The notes beneath the pieces were generated by a model. It searched no databases and was not told where the DNA came from. It saw only the letters and a list, made by a program, of their open reading frames with translations. Shown in pieces: positions 24,787-37,084 of a DNA stretch of 64,000 nucleotides (position 1 is the stretch's first letter; the number at the start of each line of letters is the position of its first letter). Made by a program: the position numbers and the translations under genes. The DNA is from Jaapia argillacea MUCL 33604 (Eukaryota > Basidiomycota > Agaricomycetes > Jaapiales > Jaapiaceae): the NCBI GenBank assembly GCA_000697665.1, contig KL197710.1, positions 625,720-689,719 on the forward strand, written 5' to 3'.

Positions 24787-26317
24787 CTAGGAGGTCCGTT
24801 TGACAACTTTCTCAGTCAGAACTTCCAGTGCGGTTTTTGCGTCGCTGTCGGGCAGCAGTTTCAGCACGTCCCTGGCGCCGTCTGCATGTGCTTGAGCAAG
24901 CTCCCGAGTGCGTTCGACTCCCGAAGATCTTCGAACGAGGTCTCGTGCCTAATATTGTTTGAGGAATCTATAAATGGACGAATAAATTGATTCAATCTCA
25001 CCAGTTCCACATCACCCTCCTTCTCAAACTTGCGTTCTACCAGAGGGCCCATCTCCGGATGCTCTTCCCAGGCATAAAGAGCAGGACCCGTCGCCAGTCC
25101 GAGCTGCAAATCTGCTCCTCCCGGCTTGCCCATCGCAGCCTCTCCGGATTCATAGTCGAGGACGTCATCAACGAGCTAGAACTCGAAGTTAGCACTCTGC
25201 AGATTTGGAAGAGGGATATTATAAACGAAGGTACCTGGAAGGCAATGCCGAGATTGCGACCGTACGCATAGGCAACTTCTTTCCATATCTCACCCTCCCT
25301 GCATCCCCCAAGCACAACGGCAGCCCTTGTACCCTTCGCCATCAAACTCGCCGTCTTGAGGTACGATCGTTTGAGGTAGATATTCCAATTCTCCTGGCCT
25401 ACCCGAGGTGAAGGTCCACCGACCAAACCCAGTTCCTCCCCATGTACATCCTTCATCTGAAGAATTTCACCCTCTACGAGATTGGCTATCACACTAGAGA
25501 TGAGCTCGACCACTTCGCTGTCTCCAAGACGGGAAAGAGCAGCACTAGCTCGGCCTAGGAGGAAGTCTCCTGCAAGGACGGAGAGCTTGTTGCCGAATGC
25601 TGCTGGTGCTGAAGGTGCTCCGCGGCGAAGTGGTGAATTATCAATCACGTCGTCATGTAGGAGGGAGGCGACATGGATCATCTCTACTATCTGGGCGAGG
25701 CGTAATTGTGCCGGGAGAAGAAGGGAGGGCGAGGAGTGCGATGAAGGTGAGAATTCTGAGAAAGATGGAGGTTGTGGGGGCTGTCGGGGTAGAGAGGGAG
25801 GCGGGATGGAGAACACTGAGGAGAAGGATGCCGTGTGGTCTGGCATGTTAGGGTTCCAATCGTTTAACACGTCCGGACGCGACAGTGGTCGGTCCAATTC
25901 CTCAGCTCTACCACCTGCTCCTTCACAGTCCGCAGCCCATCTTTTCAAGTCCCATTTCCCACCCAGACCATTCGTGGCACATGAGAAGAGCAAGACAAGA
26001 AGGGGTCTGACTTGTTTTGAAGGGTGAAGGAAGTAATATTCCGCAATGTCAGTTAGACCGGGATGTGATGACCCCAGGAGGTTCAGCAATGTCTTGCGCA
26101 GGTGTGCAATCTGAGGGGCAAGGAGAGAGAAGGGATCAGGGCGAGGGGAAAGCGGAGAGAGGTTGTCTTGTGGGCGAGGTTGTTTCTCTGTGCGGGGATG
26201 GACCTGCTGCTGGGCAAGTTGTGCGACATAGCGCGGTCGCGTCGGTGATGTCAGTCGCGTGACGATGATCGAGGACCTTTTGAGAACGGGCCGAGTAGAC
26301 CCAAGCCATTGTCGCAT
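24787..26317 (-). CDS. COQ1: Polyprenyl (hexaprenyl/solanesyl-type) diphosphate synthase, Coq1-like
   Basis: The minus-strand gene starts MRQWLGSTRPVLKRSSIIVT, a basic, Ser/Arg-rich mitochondrial presequence. It has the long-chain trans-prenyltransferase pattern: HPSKQVRPLLVLL, the first Asp-rich motif LLHDDVIDNSPLRRG, GNKLSVLAGDFLLGRA, and the second Asp-rich motif LVDDVLDYE after an intron, then GKPGGADLQLGLATGPALYA. The protein ends EVLTEKVVKRTS. Coq1 makes the isoprenoid tail of ubiquinone in mitochondria; tail length cannot be told from sequence. A long insertion rich in Pro and Ser (about 70 residues) separates the KQVRP helix from the first Asp motif, as in other basidiomycete Coq1 proteins. 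A frame change near 25200 marks the intron before the second Asp-rich motif. Confidence 0.9.
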
Positions 26318-26866
26318 AGTCTAGAGCCGAAGTCTTGAACGACGTCCTCAACAGCGAGCGGTATACGTTGCGCAACGTCGGCAACAGCGAGCACCCCTGC
26401 GGTCGCAAAAATACGGAGATAAATTTCCCGGTAACTGACAGAATGATGCTCATCACGTGAATAACTGACATAGTATTCCAAATTCCACGAGTAATTCTAA
26501 GAAGTGAGAATCATGCCATAAGCAGCAGGCTACGTCTACAACTGAAGGCAATTTACGTGACATTGCAGATTGGAAAGCAACGAGGCACCCCATGAGGTCG
26601 AGCTGGGGCCATCTTGTTCATGAAACACCCCAAGGACATGGTGAAATGACGCAGCGGGGAAGGGTCGTGTCGTCGAAGGCTGGCTTTAAATATACACTGA
26701 GTCCGATATCACGACGATAACGAAACATTCACGGCTCACTATGACTGCGGCGGTGGTATGGGCGCTACGATTCAGCACGCCAGCCGGAAATGAAACTGTT
26801 GGGGTTCACCGAGCTGACCGTGTGCCTTGGACACCATTGGCAGGAGATACAGGAGCTGATAGTCGG
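26318..26866. other. Intergenic, upstream of Coq1-like gene
   Basis: About 550 bp with no supported gene. It contains the 5' flank of the Coq1-like gene and the 3' flank of the LAMTOR2-like gene. A short open frame starting ATGACTGCGG near 26741 has no recognisable domain and was not called. Confidence 0.5.
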
Positions 26867-27375
26867 TCACGATATTGGTTGATAGGGCCGGCCAAGTGAT
26901 TCGCAAGTTCCCTGGCCTGGAACAACATTGTCAATATCGGAGGAAACTGATGGAATCGCGCAACGGACCCTTGTTTCAAGCTCGGTGGATTCGACGCTTT
27001 CCAAAGCGTTGATTGCCAACAACATTAGGGGCTCTGAAAGCTCTTCATCTTCTCGAGAGCCAGCTGGTTGGTCAAGCGTCTTCTCGATGGGCACAACAAT
27101 GATTCGCCCGAACTTTAGTGTGAGATGAGAAACTCCCCAAAGATGATAGACAATATGCGTACCTCTCCGTCTACCATGTGAAAGCCTCGATCTCGAGTTT
27201 CTTGCCATACCTCTGAGCTCAAGCCAGCAACAACTCGAACCCCATCCTTGCCACGACTGGGGTCCGACGCACAAGATATAAGTTGACCCGATGGTGTCAA
27301 CAACACAGCAGTGTGGATCTCTGGTAGATGGAGCACTTGGGACAGCAGATTATGTATCGAAGAGAGAATGAGCAT
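26867..27375 (-). CDS. Roadblock/LC7 protein, LAMTOR2-like Ragulator/EGO subunit
   Basis: Two exons, 27375..27163 and 27112..26867, give 152 aa. The first exon encodes MLILSSIHNLLSQVLHLPE, then AVLLTPSGQLISCAS, and VVAGLSSEVWQETRDRG. The second starts FGRIIVVPIEK and includes LMLLAINALE. This is the order seen in LAMTOR2/p14, where a short helix is followed by LLLNNEGSLLAYSG and an IAS-IW helix. LAMTOR2 and the yeast EGO counterpart anchor Rag GTPases and TORC1 to the lysosome or vacuole. The last 40 residues (VESTELETRVRCAIPSV onward) do not resemble the family and may reflect a missed terminal intron. A bacterial-type roadblock protein is a less likely alternative given the intron and length. 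Confidence 0.7.
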
Positions 27376-27547
27376 GACGATGTACTGCGACCAAATAAAA
27401 AGGAGGAGGACTGGCGAACGGATGTGACAGTAACTGGTACATATGTCACGGTAGCGGAAAGTCTTTTGGAAACACGCAAGGGTAAGTTACTTGTTTACGA
27501 TAAAATTCAGATCAAGGCTCCATCTTCGTAAGAAGACTCAGTCATTG

Positions 27548-30364
27548 TCATGTTCGTTTGGGTGGGCCTTGCTGTTGCTGAAGGGTTCATCAGAAAAGAG
27601 CGATCCAAGATTAGGTTTTTACTTACGAATAAAGCCATCAACTGCTGATAATTAGGTTGACCAGGGGCGCCCCCAGGTCCCGGAGGAGGCATTTGTTGGG
27701 GAGGCATACCATACTGCCCGGGTGCCGGTGGCATGGGCGGTGGCTGACCCGGTGCTTGTTGTTGAGCAGACTGAATGAGAGCAAGTATATTTGGCGGTAA
27801 ATTTGGCATCCCAGGCTGGGGTGTTGATGGTTGAGGCATGGGGGCATAACCACCGGCTGAAGGCGGCGGCGGCGGCGGCGGACCCGGATAGGGGTGCGAT
27901 TGCTGTTGTGGAGGAGGCGCGTAGTAAGGTGGGTTGGTTGGAGGGAATGGCGGCATGCCAGGCATCGGTGGCGGGGGTGGCGGTCCTTGCTGGCCCGGGT
28001 TTGGAGTTCCACCCGCTTGAGGTTGCTTCAAAGCGGCAAGCAACTGAAGAAGAATGAGGGGCTGCTCTATATCTAAAACAGTGGGTACCTACCTGTTGAA
28101 CTTTGCGAGCTTGTTCAAGGCGATCGTCTACAGGCTGCGAGAACGTAAGCGAATTTGGGCATTTACATTACAAGTCAGAAGTCTTACCGGTTGGGGAGGG
28201 GGAGGCGGTGGATTGTAAGGACTGGGGCCAAGGCCACCGCCGTAGCTGGCAGGGCCTGTAGGAGGTGGAGGTCCAGAATTATAGCCACCGCCACCTCCTC
28301 GATTATCGTAGCGATCGTTGTAACCACCTCTCCCTCCGCCTCCTCCGCCAGCTCCGCCTCCCCGAGGATAGTCTCCGCCTCCTCGAGGATAGTCATCGTC
28401 AAACCTTCGTGGGGGTGGTCGCTCACGATCTCTCTCCCAATCGCGGCGGTCCCAATCGTCATTGTATCCTCCTCTGCCTCTACCTCCACCCCTACCACGG
28501 CCGCCTCTTCCTCCACGGCCACGGCCTCCACGGGGAGGCTCGTCAAAATCACGCTCAAAGCGGTCATCTCGGCTGGGAAGAATAAGTTTGGGAGCCGAAC
28601 AAAAGAGTGGCTGCGACGTACCGGGGACGGGGTGATCTGTCAATATCCCAACCCAGAACGATGTCCATGACACCATCTTGCAGACTTTGATGACGAAGTC
28701 TGTCATACGCTTCTTCCGCTGCCTAGAAGAAAAGTTAGTAAAATCTCACCCACGCGCAAACACGGAAACTCAGACAAACCCTGGTGTCATAAAATTCAAC
28801 ATAACGTTGACTGCTTGAAAAGCCAGAATTGTATCAGTTCTCAAGTGGAGAGATTTATTTACATACTCATTACGGCCGCTCTCCAGTGGTACGACGGCCT
28901 TTACGTCGCCGAATTGTTGGAATTTGCGCCTGACTTCACCATCATCGATGGGCTGACCAGATGCAGAATTACGGAGAGTCACAACTAAAGTGCCCTGCAT
29001 TTCTTGCTGAATACGGAGTCAGGATTTTATTGCAGTTTAGTTCCTTCCCAAATAGACAAGATACTTACTTGGCTTTTGTCGCTGTCCTTTCCCCCTTGGT
29101 CATCCCGTGGCAGGGAGTAATGGACGTCGATCTATCAGGAACATGCATTAGGCGTGTTGAATGTTGAAAGACTCTTTCAGGACTTACAGGTCGACCACTG
29201 ATTTCTGACCCTTGCAGACGCTCCCGAGCTCTTTCTGCGGCACGTAGATCGAACTGAAGCAAAAGAATTCCTTGAACTCAAGTGCCACTGTTACCGGCGA
29301 ATTGGAACCCACATATGTAACGAAAACCATGCCGCGATTGGATATCAGGTCAAAGAAAGTCTTGATATCTCCGTGCTCTTCGAAGCGACGACGAACATCG
29401 GCGCTGTCCGTTTCGTACTGTAGCAGATTGATAGTTAATCAGTTCAGTTGACTTCCACACCGCGTCGCTCATGTCACATCGTGTACTCGCCTTAATGTTT
29501 CGAATAAATAACGTCCGGCATGGGCGCTCGCGTTGGATACGCTCTTCGATGATAGAATCGTGAAGCTTGTCATCTCTTTCACGTCGTTGGCGTTTGGGAG
29601 GACGAGCGCCAAACGCTTCTTGACCGAAACCTGAAGCTGGACCGTCTGACGAAGTAACTCAAGTGAGAATGATGTCTTCGCATCCAACTTAATTAAAAGA
29701 TCGAGGAAGGGACGTAGCACAATGGAAGGGTAACGGCGAAATAGCCACGAACTAGCTCAGCTCATTGGGCAGGCAGGCCAAGCTCAAATTGAAAGTGACT
29801 GATGTTCTCGTCCCACCAGTAGACGGCCATTGACCAAGCTCAGAAAGTGGCACTCTCTAACAATAGCTCAGGCCAGATGAACGGCACCAAGGGGAAAGTG
29901 GCCAGCACGATTTAGGAGAAACGCATTTCGTGTCTTAGTTCACCATGCAGAAAATATAGGGCGAACAACTGTGATCACGGTTAATTTAGCTCGTTGAGCG
30001 CACCTTCATAGTTTCCGTATCCTTCATCGTATCCCTCTGTAGGGCCCGAAGGTGCGCCAAATTGACCAGGGGCTCCATAGTTGCCGTTTTGGTAGTAATC
30101 TTGACCGGGGCCAGATTCATAATTATTGAAGCTACCCATATCGCCTTGAGGGGGGCCTTGATCATAGGCTGCTGGCCCTCCACTTGAATCGTAACCGCCA
30201 TAATTGCCACCGCCACCGACTCCTCCACGACCACGACCGAAACCTCTGCCACGAGGAGCACCTCCTCTGTCAAATCGGTTGTTTCTGTCTGGACCGGGAC
30301 CTGAGGGTGATCCTCCACCCCTGCGGTTCGTGTCGTAGCCTCCGTACGGGTGGTGTCGATTCAT
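27548..30364 (-). CDS. Mei2-like RNA-binding protein with tandem RRMs, RGG box and Pro-rich tail
   Basis: The gene starts at 30364 with a Gly/Arg/Tyr-rich N-terminus (MNRHHPYGGYDTNRRGGG). RRM1 begins RTLFIRNIKYETDSADVRRR with RNP1-like RGMVFVTY. RRM2 begins QGTLVVTLRNSASGQPIDD and ends YVEFYDTRAAEEAYDRL. The wording of both and the linker IDVHYSLPRDD match RRM1 and RRM2 of Mei2 and plant Mei2-like proteins. An RGG box (28440-28560 region) and a proline-rich tail follow, ending QLMALFQQQGPPKRT. The third, C-terminal RRM that defines classical Mei2 is not present. Exons traced include 30364..30004, 29645..29491, 29417..29313, 29253..29188 and 29131..29069. The intron after 29491 starts with GC, which the frame requires. 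It shares a 386-bp divergent promoter with Rab5. It probably binds mRNA; targets are unknown. Confidence 0.8.
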
Positions 30365-30750
30365 TTCAAAGCTTATGTGCTCGCTGTTGGTGATCCTGGC
30401 TCAATGACGTGGCTGCCTGTAGGTAGTTGCACGGGCTCGAAGACTGAGGAGAACTCGCAGAACAGGTTCAGATGAGAAGTAAAAGGCCGCTCAAATTCGG
30501 TGCACGCTAGTCGAAGGGGATAGTCTGCACGGTTTTCGACGACAGCGATGGTGGTGGTTGAGAGGCAAGGCGTTGGTATCGAAATTTATTCCGAGTCTCT
30601 CCTCGTGTGAGTGACTCCGGACGACTCCCTGTTATGGAAAGACCGGCACAATCTTCCGCCGTGCACCGCCCGTATTCTGCTGGATCAGGCGGTTGTGCTG
30701 GGCGCACTGCGCAACTCCACATTACACTGCTCATCTCTGTTGCCTCTACA

Positions 30751-31742
30751 ATGTCGAAACAATATCAGTTTAAACTTGTGCTCCTGGGTCAGTCTTCACT
30801 GGTTTTCCTGACTTTGGTCTGTCCAATGACCTAATTTACAACAGGAGAGTCTGCGGTTGGAAAGTCCAGGTGCGCCACGAGTATCTGCAATGCTTTGGAT
30901 CTTCACTGACCCAGTTCTTCCAGTTTGGTTCTGAGATTCGTCAAGGATCAGTTTGACGATTACCGGGAAAGCACCATTGGAGGTCTGTTTCACCGTCCAC
31001 CTCCGTATCTCAGCGCTATCTCAACGTTCCACAGCCGCGTTTTTGACTCAAACCGTTACCCTCGAGGATCAAACATCCGTAAAGTTCGAGATATGGTGCG
31101 AGGATAATCTTATCCTCCAATTCAACTCCTCACCGTGTATCCAGGGATACTGCAGGCCAAGAGCGATACAAGGTAGGTTCCGCATCGAAGCTCTTCTCAT
31201 GTTACTGACTGCCGCTTTCTCTAGTCCCTCGTACGCACCCTTCTTTCCAGTCCCATTCACATACTCAAAGATAATTAGGCGCCTATGTATTACCGTAACG
31301 CAAATTGTGCGGTTGTGGTCTACGACATCACACAGTCGGCCTCGCTGGAGAAGGCTCGCACGTGGATCCGTGAGCTTCAACGACAAGCAGATCCAAACAT
31401 TGTCATTGCACTCTGTGGGAACAAGACTGATTTAGCTGCTCGACGTCAAGTTACGCAGGAAGAGGCGAAGAAGTATGCCGAGGAAGAAGGTTTGATGTGG
31501 GGCGAGACCAGTGCGAAGACTGGCGAGGGTGTCAATGATATTTTCACTGCTATTGGTGAGTGCATTCGTAGGACTGGTTTCCTCTTCACTGATCACGAGA
31601 CTGTCCAATAGCTAAGAAGCTGCCACTTATCGCCCCACCTTCGGCTCGCGGTGCCACTCGTGGTGCGGCTGGTGCTCCTGCACGAACAGGTGTGGATCTG
31701 AACAAGCAACCAGTTGCTCAGAACGAGCCATGCAATTGTTGA
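30751..31742 (+). CDS. Rab5/Ypt5 (Vps21-type) small GTPase
   Basis: Eight exons give 207 aa: 30751..30787, 30845..30869, 30924..30982, 31035..31095, 31145..31172, 31225..31230, 31279..31555 and 31612..31742. All nucleotide-binding motifs are present: GESAVGKSS, the effector switch [39 protein letters not shown] and ETSAKTG. The C-terminus EPCNC is a CxC prenylation signal for geranylgeranylation. AAFLTQTV with PMYYRNA is typical of Rab5. It acts on early endosomes in fusion and sorting. Exon 6 is only 6 nt (TCCCTC, Ser-Leu); without it the invariant SL before APMYYR would be missing, and the exon sum is a whole number of codons with it. Confidence 0.93.
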
Positions 31743-32198
31743 TCTCTCCACACCCACCGCTGTTTCATTCTTTCATCTCTAATACCTATGCATGGAAACG
31801 GCTATCACTTTCCCCCTCCACTTATGGATACTTTCCAGTATGTAGCTTACTATTCACTCTCATCCCTTGTCTCTCGTTATGACGTTTGCCCGTGATATAT
31901 TCATGTTCTGTAACTAGATCGGAGTCTAATTGTTCTTGCTACGAGTTTCCGAAGGTTGTGTAAATATGATGATGCTTCTTGATGTTAGAAATCTATTAGG
32001 ATTAGACCAGGCAGAGGTATAGATTGGTACGTGTAAGATGATGAGCAAGCAAATGGTAAGAATACAAGTGGTATGTATATGCGCAACTGAAAGCAGACGG
32101 TATCAACGAGTCCAAAGAGGGGGTAACAGATAGATACAACCCGATAACAAATACAATCTTGACTTCCAACGAACATAACCGAGAAGAACCCCGGGCGA
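31743..32198. other. Convergent intergenic region between Rab5 and RasGEF genes
   Basis: 3' flanks of two convergent genes, about 455 bp, with no supported gene. The sequence is AT- and T-rich, as expected for polyadenylation regions. Confidence 0.5.
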
Positions 32199-34913
32199 TC
32201 AGGACAACGCAGCTGCCTCCAACGCCCTTCTGATGTCTGCATGCGCACGCTCCAATCGCTGAACCTCCTGACTCTTCGCCCAAAATGACCCTGGGTCCCT
32301 GCCTGACGCTTCCGTCAAATGATCCTCGATATAGCTCATCATCCCCTTATCTTCGGCAAAAGGATACGGCTTCGACTGGAATTTCAGGATTGACGAAACG
32401 ACGTCGTACAGCCGTTGTCGTTTGGAGAAACATATCAAGGGGGTAGGGGAGTGTGGAAAGGTGACAGTGTCGGGTCGATCGCTGACGTGTACCACGTCGA
32501 TGAGGTACATCCCAACGAAGGGAACGCAGGGCCCGTCGACAGATTGAAGGATTGAGCGATAAGCAGCGAAATGACCGGAGGGCTCGTTGAGTTTCGAGAG
32601 TGGCTCGATATGGGAGCTTCGTCCCACATGGCTCCAGGTCAGGTTCAGCCGCGAGATGACCGTGCTGGTAAGGGCAGTCGTAATGGCGCTCAGTGAAGAC
32701 AGGTTGTGTAGTCCTCGACATTTCTGAACCATACAAATCAGCAATTTGTGACGGAAGCAGTAACAGAACTCTCACCTCGGCCACTTTGATCCAAAAGTCG
32801 ACGATGTGCGCCCTCTTGCCTAGAACCTCCATATCGAGGATACTCATTTTGACCCAGGTGGCCAGCTTGTCATGAAGGGAGCAAAATGCCGACAAATTTG
32901 CGACTGAAGGACCTTTCTGTGTCTTTGCCCACTGAAGACATTCGCGAGGTAATATCTTGGAGTAGAGGTGGTGTTCGTAGAGACAAAGATGTTGAGCCAT
33001 GTCCGAAGGATCCATTCGTCCGAGCTCTCGGTGGATTTTAGACTTGCGCCGTTTATGAGGAGTATTCGGAATCATGGCGATGGGAGATTGAGAACGAGTC
33101 TGAGAAAGTTTCAGCTAAGGTCAGACCTGCAATCACTATGTTTGTACTCACCAGTCGATCAAATGACTGCGCCATTAGTTTAGCTGTCAGGGCAAAAGGT
33201 GGCGGCGTGACAATCAGAGCCAGGAACTCTTGCAATTTTTCTCCAATGTGAGGCTCCTCCGTCAGCATTGCGTGATCCTCTAACCACATCGTAAACACTG
33301 TCAACACTCGCTTTTGCGTCGGACGCAGTTTCTTCAACTTCCACTCCTCAAATTCCTCCGTGCTAATTCCCTTCGGATCATCCATTTGGTATAGGTCGAC
33401 AAGTTTGTCGAAGAGGTCGTCAGATGTCATAAACGTCTTGTAGGTCGTTAAAAAGGCGTGCTGGTATGAAGTCTCTTGCGTTGATTCTAGATTTTCACGT
33501 AAGGGTAATGCGCGCCACACAGAGGGATGAAGAAAGGCTTACTCTGAAAGCCGACTGTCAACCTTTCCACTAACGCCGCCGCAGTGCCAGCCTTCACATT
33601 TCCTTCGTGGTCCAACTTCAACTGGTCGGACTCGTCGTCATATGTTGGTCGTATATACCAAGGTATTCTCGTCAAATCGAGCACTGCGTGATGATAATCT
33701 CTTGAACCAGAATCATCATCTGCAATATAATGCCTCGATCGTTCCGACTTTCGGGTTCGGAAAAGAGTATCAAGATGGAAACCACTATCTGGACTTCCAA
33801 TAATCATCTCGTCGCCAGTATCATCACCTCCATGAGAGTATGACTCCGCGAGGGACGACAGCCTGTGAGGGGAGCTCCTATCGTCAAGATGTACCGGTCT
33901 TCGTCTTAGCGCTCGACTCGCGAATGACTCCAATGTCGTATGTCGTGGTGGCGAAATCGCAACGCTGGGTGAAATATCTGCATTGGGGACAGAGTATATT
34001 CTTTTGGGACCTATCGGGGTAGGTGTGGGTTTGGAGTGGATAGCGATGCTCGGGCTTCGATTGAGGAAGGGAGGGTGCGGCATTGGTCCTGTGGGAGAAG
34101 GGGGTGGGCGCATTTTCAAACTATTTGATCCATCAGCTGAAGGTGACGGTTGGGAGTCTGAAAAATCCGCCAGATAACCATCATGAGGCGAGTTGCTACG
34201 CCGGATGGATGGGCGAGCGTATGCTGGTGAAGTGGCGGTGGTATCCAATGTAAGACCTTTGCGCGGGGTAAAATCGTTTGAGGGGTGTCGATGATGACCG
34301 GAGTGAGACGACTGGGTATGAAACCTCGCAAGTAAGTCCTGGGAGGATACAATGGACAAGGGTAACGGAGTCGTTATATGCGTACCTGGTCGTCTCTTCT
34401 TCCCGGTAACCACTCTTCTTCATCGCCATCCGGGCTGGGAGCACAAAGAGGCGTGGTATTCGGCGTGCGAGGAGAGTGATACAATCTCGCATCTGCGTCA
34501 TACTCGAACAGCCTCAAATCCTCTCTCACAGTCCGCAATTTTTCCGCCATCTCCTCTGATAAGGGCAACACAAATGCACTCGGTATCCACCCAATCTTGC
34601 TCGCATTTCTCCTGGCAGCAGCCCACCACCCGGTATTCTCCTCCTTCACAATATCCAAAATCTCATTTTTTCGAAAACTGAGGTGGTCGGCGTCATCCGA
34701 AGAAAAATCGTACAAGCAGAGAACGGAAAGAATCTTCCATTCTGCGTAACCGCTGCTGGGGGTGGCGATTGAGGTCGCTATACTGGCTCGCGAGGATGAG
34801 GGGGAAGGGGAATCGAATGAAGGGGAAGAACTATCTTCCCTAGGAGGGTTGGGGTCGATAGATAGGTGTAGTGTGCGCAACAAAGCCTGAGTACGCCGTC
34901 CGTGCATGTGCAT
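32199..34913 (-). CDS. Cdc25-type Ras guanine nucleotide exchange factor with SH3 domain
   Basis: The N-terminal exon starts MHMHGRRTQALLRTLHLSID and carries an SH3 domain: ILSVLCLYDFSSDDADHLSF, NTGWWAAAR and KIGWIPSAFV. A Ser/Pro-rich disordered stretch follows. The RasGEF N-terminal module is recognisable (YQHAFLTTYKTFMTSDDLFD, TVFTMWLED), then the catalytic Cdc25 domain: MDPSDMAQHLCLYEHHLYSK, LATWVKMSILDMEVLGKRA, HIVDFWIKVAEKCRGLHNLS and SAITTALTSTVISRLNLTWS. The end lies at TGA 32199. It should activate Ras upstream of adenylate cyclase or MAP kinase. Several short introns split it, for example after KAGTAAALVERLTVGFQ near 33540. Conventional fungal Cdc25 proteins have the same SH3-GEFN-GEF order. 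Confidence 0.9.
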
Positions 34914-37084
34914 GGCAGATTAGGCTTGACCCCTAAGAGGATAAAAAAATAAACCAAGAACAACCGAGGAGTGGGAGAGCATCCAACAACCGCTGAGGAA
35001 AATACAAAGGCACGCCGTTTCGGAATCGATCCATAGAGTAATTTCTGTCAGGGCGTTTACGGGGGTGTAAGCTAAAAGCTGTGCATTATTCTGATCGGTC
35101 GCAAGCCTTGTGATCGACCTCCCGGCATTTACCACTATTTACTTCCGTTGGAACATTTGAACGATTTCATACAGCTGGCGTGTATGTAAACATTACAGGC
35201 TCGCCATGAGGCCAGGTATCCAAACGCCCCAATCTACTTGCCGACGCAGTCCCCAGGACAGCGAATTGCCAGCGTTCCACCGTACCTGGCAATCACAAAC
35301 CCACGACAATATACACCAGAGCGACGATACGGATCACAGTCATTATTGACTCCATGCACTTGCTGATAGAGGTGCCTTTGATCCAAGCAGATCCAAGCCA
35401 ATGGAATTTCGAATTCAAACTTTTTGGCTCTGGTATCGCAAATCAGCACCTCGACCTCGACGCTCGCTTGTGTGAAACTGGTCTAAAACGTGGTCGAGAC
35501 TTGTGATGGTCGGGGTATCTGGCGAAAGAAGCTCCCGACAAGACAGATGTATCCACAAAACTCGCGAAAAATACGATGAATGGCGCGCATGTTGGCCAGT
35601 CAAAATGATAGGCTGGGTTTCGGCATGGTGTCCAATAATAACGAGCGTCTCAGGATGAGAGGCGTAGTGTGGACAGGTCGGGTATCTTCACGGTGGGTGG
35701 CCGGCGGTCTGGCTCTGATGAAATGGAATGGGGAACCAGGGGAAGAAGCAATCGGAATATGGTTGTGGTCACCGTGCGTTGCGCAGGTCGGGACGACCAG
35801 GCTTGTGATAAGCACAGACACTAATAGTTGACCCACTTAGTGGCAGTGGCACGCCCAGCTGCAGCGCCAACAGCCTGAAGCCAAGATGGATTGCGTGAAA
35901 TGGGACCTAGGAATCCACGTCCGAAAGCACACATCGAACGGTAGTTCAGCGGAGGGCTGGCAAACAGATTCACATGAGATAAGCGGTCGAGCTGACGAAG
36001 ATCTTGTACCTACTGGACAGACCAAGCACAATGAGTTCTGACAAGAAAAATTCCCGGGAGGCTGGGTACCGCCAAGAAGCCCGCCTCGAAAGGAATGGAA
36101 CACGATGAGCCGTTGTATCGAGGGAGCGATGGCAAGTCAGCACATATCAGAACCCTCAATAATCACTCTCGGTTCCGAGTCGTGTGGTCGGATCCCACAA
36201 TCCTAAAGCCGTTGAAGACTCACAGTGCAGATCTTGGTGTCTGAGGCGAGGCCCCGAGAACTTGTGAAGCCTACGAGAGAACACGGCAGCCTGCTGTAAG
36301 GACTAAGAGAGAACATGCCGCGTAACAAGGCGAACGACATCCTATGTCGGGGAGAATCAGTACCATACGCCGGCACATTGTTTAAGAAAGCACAATCGAG
36401 AGGAACACGTACGTAGGGGAGTCGGAACAAGTATAAGAAGTGGAATATTGAATAACTACGAGGTGCGATGCGAATCTGAAGCGCAGGACAAGAGCTCCGC
36501 TACAAGCTCGCCGTGGGATTTCAAACTCCAGGAAATGCAGGAAGGCCATAATCCTGGTCCCTCCAGGAATTCGGAAGAGAGTAAAGAAGCTAGGGTAGTC
36601 TTCAAAACAATCGCTGAGATGGGGGCAAAATGGGAGTGGGGAAATATCCAAAGAGGAAAGATGAGAAATGGAGGCGTAAGTTTGGGAGTCAGAGCCCAAT
36701 CAGTCACAGTGACATCCGTGACTGTTCGGTTTGTAGGGGATCAACAAGGAGGCATTTTGCGGCTTTGCCAGTCTGTGCGGGGCACATTTGCCTCTAGTTC
36801 TTCAGAGGCTCCTCCCAGGGACATCTTGTCAGCTCTCGGACTTCTGTCGGTCTGATATGCATTCCGTCTTGCTGTGAATCTGTTCAATGGCGGACTCTTC
36901 AGTTCGTATCGCCAGATGTCGGATCACCACAGGGGGAAGAGTCGAATAATATTCGATGAGAGTCTTTGCTTCGGAGCGTTCCTAGCTCAGCCGAGCTCCC
37001 CAAGGGAGTGCATCCGATCTGTGACATCGTGCAAGTACTCTCCGCCTTTCTCAAGAACTGTACACCCCCAGAGTCGGATTGGGG
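34914..37084. other. Gene-poor region left of dispersed repeat copy 1
   Basis: About 2.2 kb without a well-supported gene. A minus-strand frame near 35234-35449 encodes a Cys-containing segment (WICLDQRHLYQQVHGVNNDC) that could be the last exon of a small secreted protein. I could not find a convincing ATG and signal peptide: a hydrophobic stretch at 35836 opens only from GTG directly behind a stop codon. The rest looks like degraded repetitive DNA. Confidence 0.35.

Noticed and set aside
26741-26900. Small gene starting ATGACTGCGG
   Set aside because: Short frame with no domain, splice signals or neighbour-consistent structure.
28155-28670. Plus-strand frame opposite the RGG box
   Set aside because: It is the complement of Gly/Arg codons in the Mei2-like gene; its Ser/Thr/Ala runs are an artefact.
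17600-34900. Secondary-metabolite cluster near the ABC transporters
   Set aside because: Neighbours are conserved housekeeping genes; no PKS, NRPS, terpene cyclase or P450 was seen.
35600-35836. Secreted-protein start with hydrophobic leader
   Set aside because: The frame begins with GTG directly behind a stop codon; no ATG in frame.
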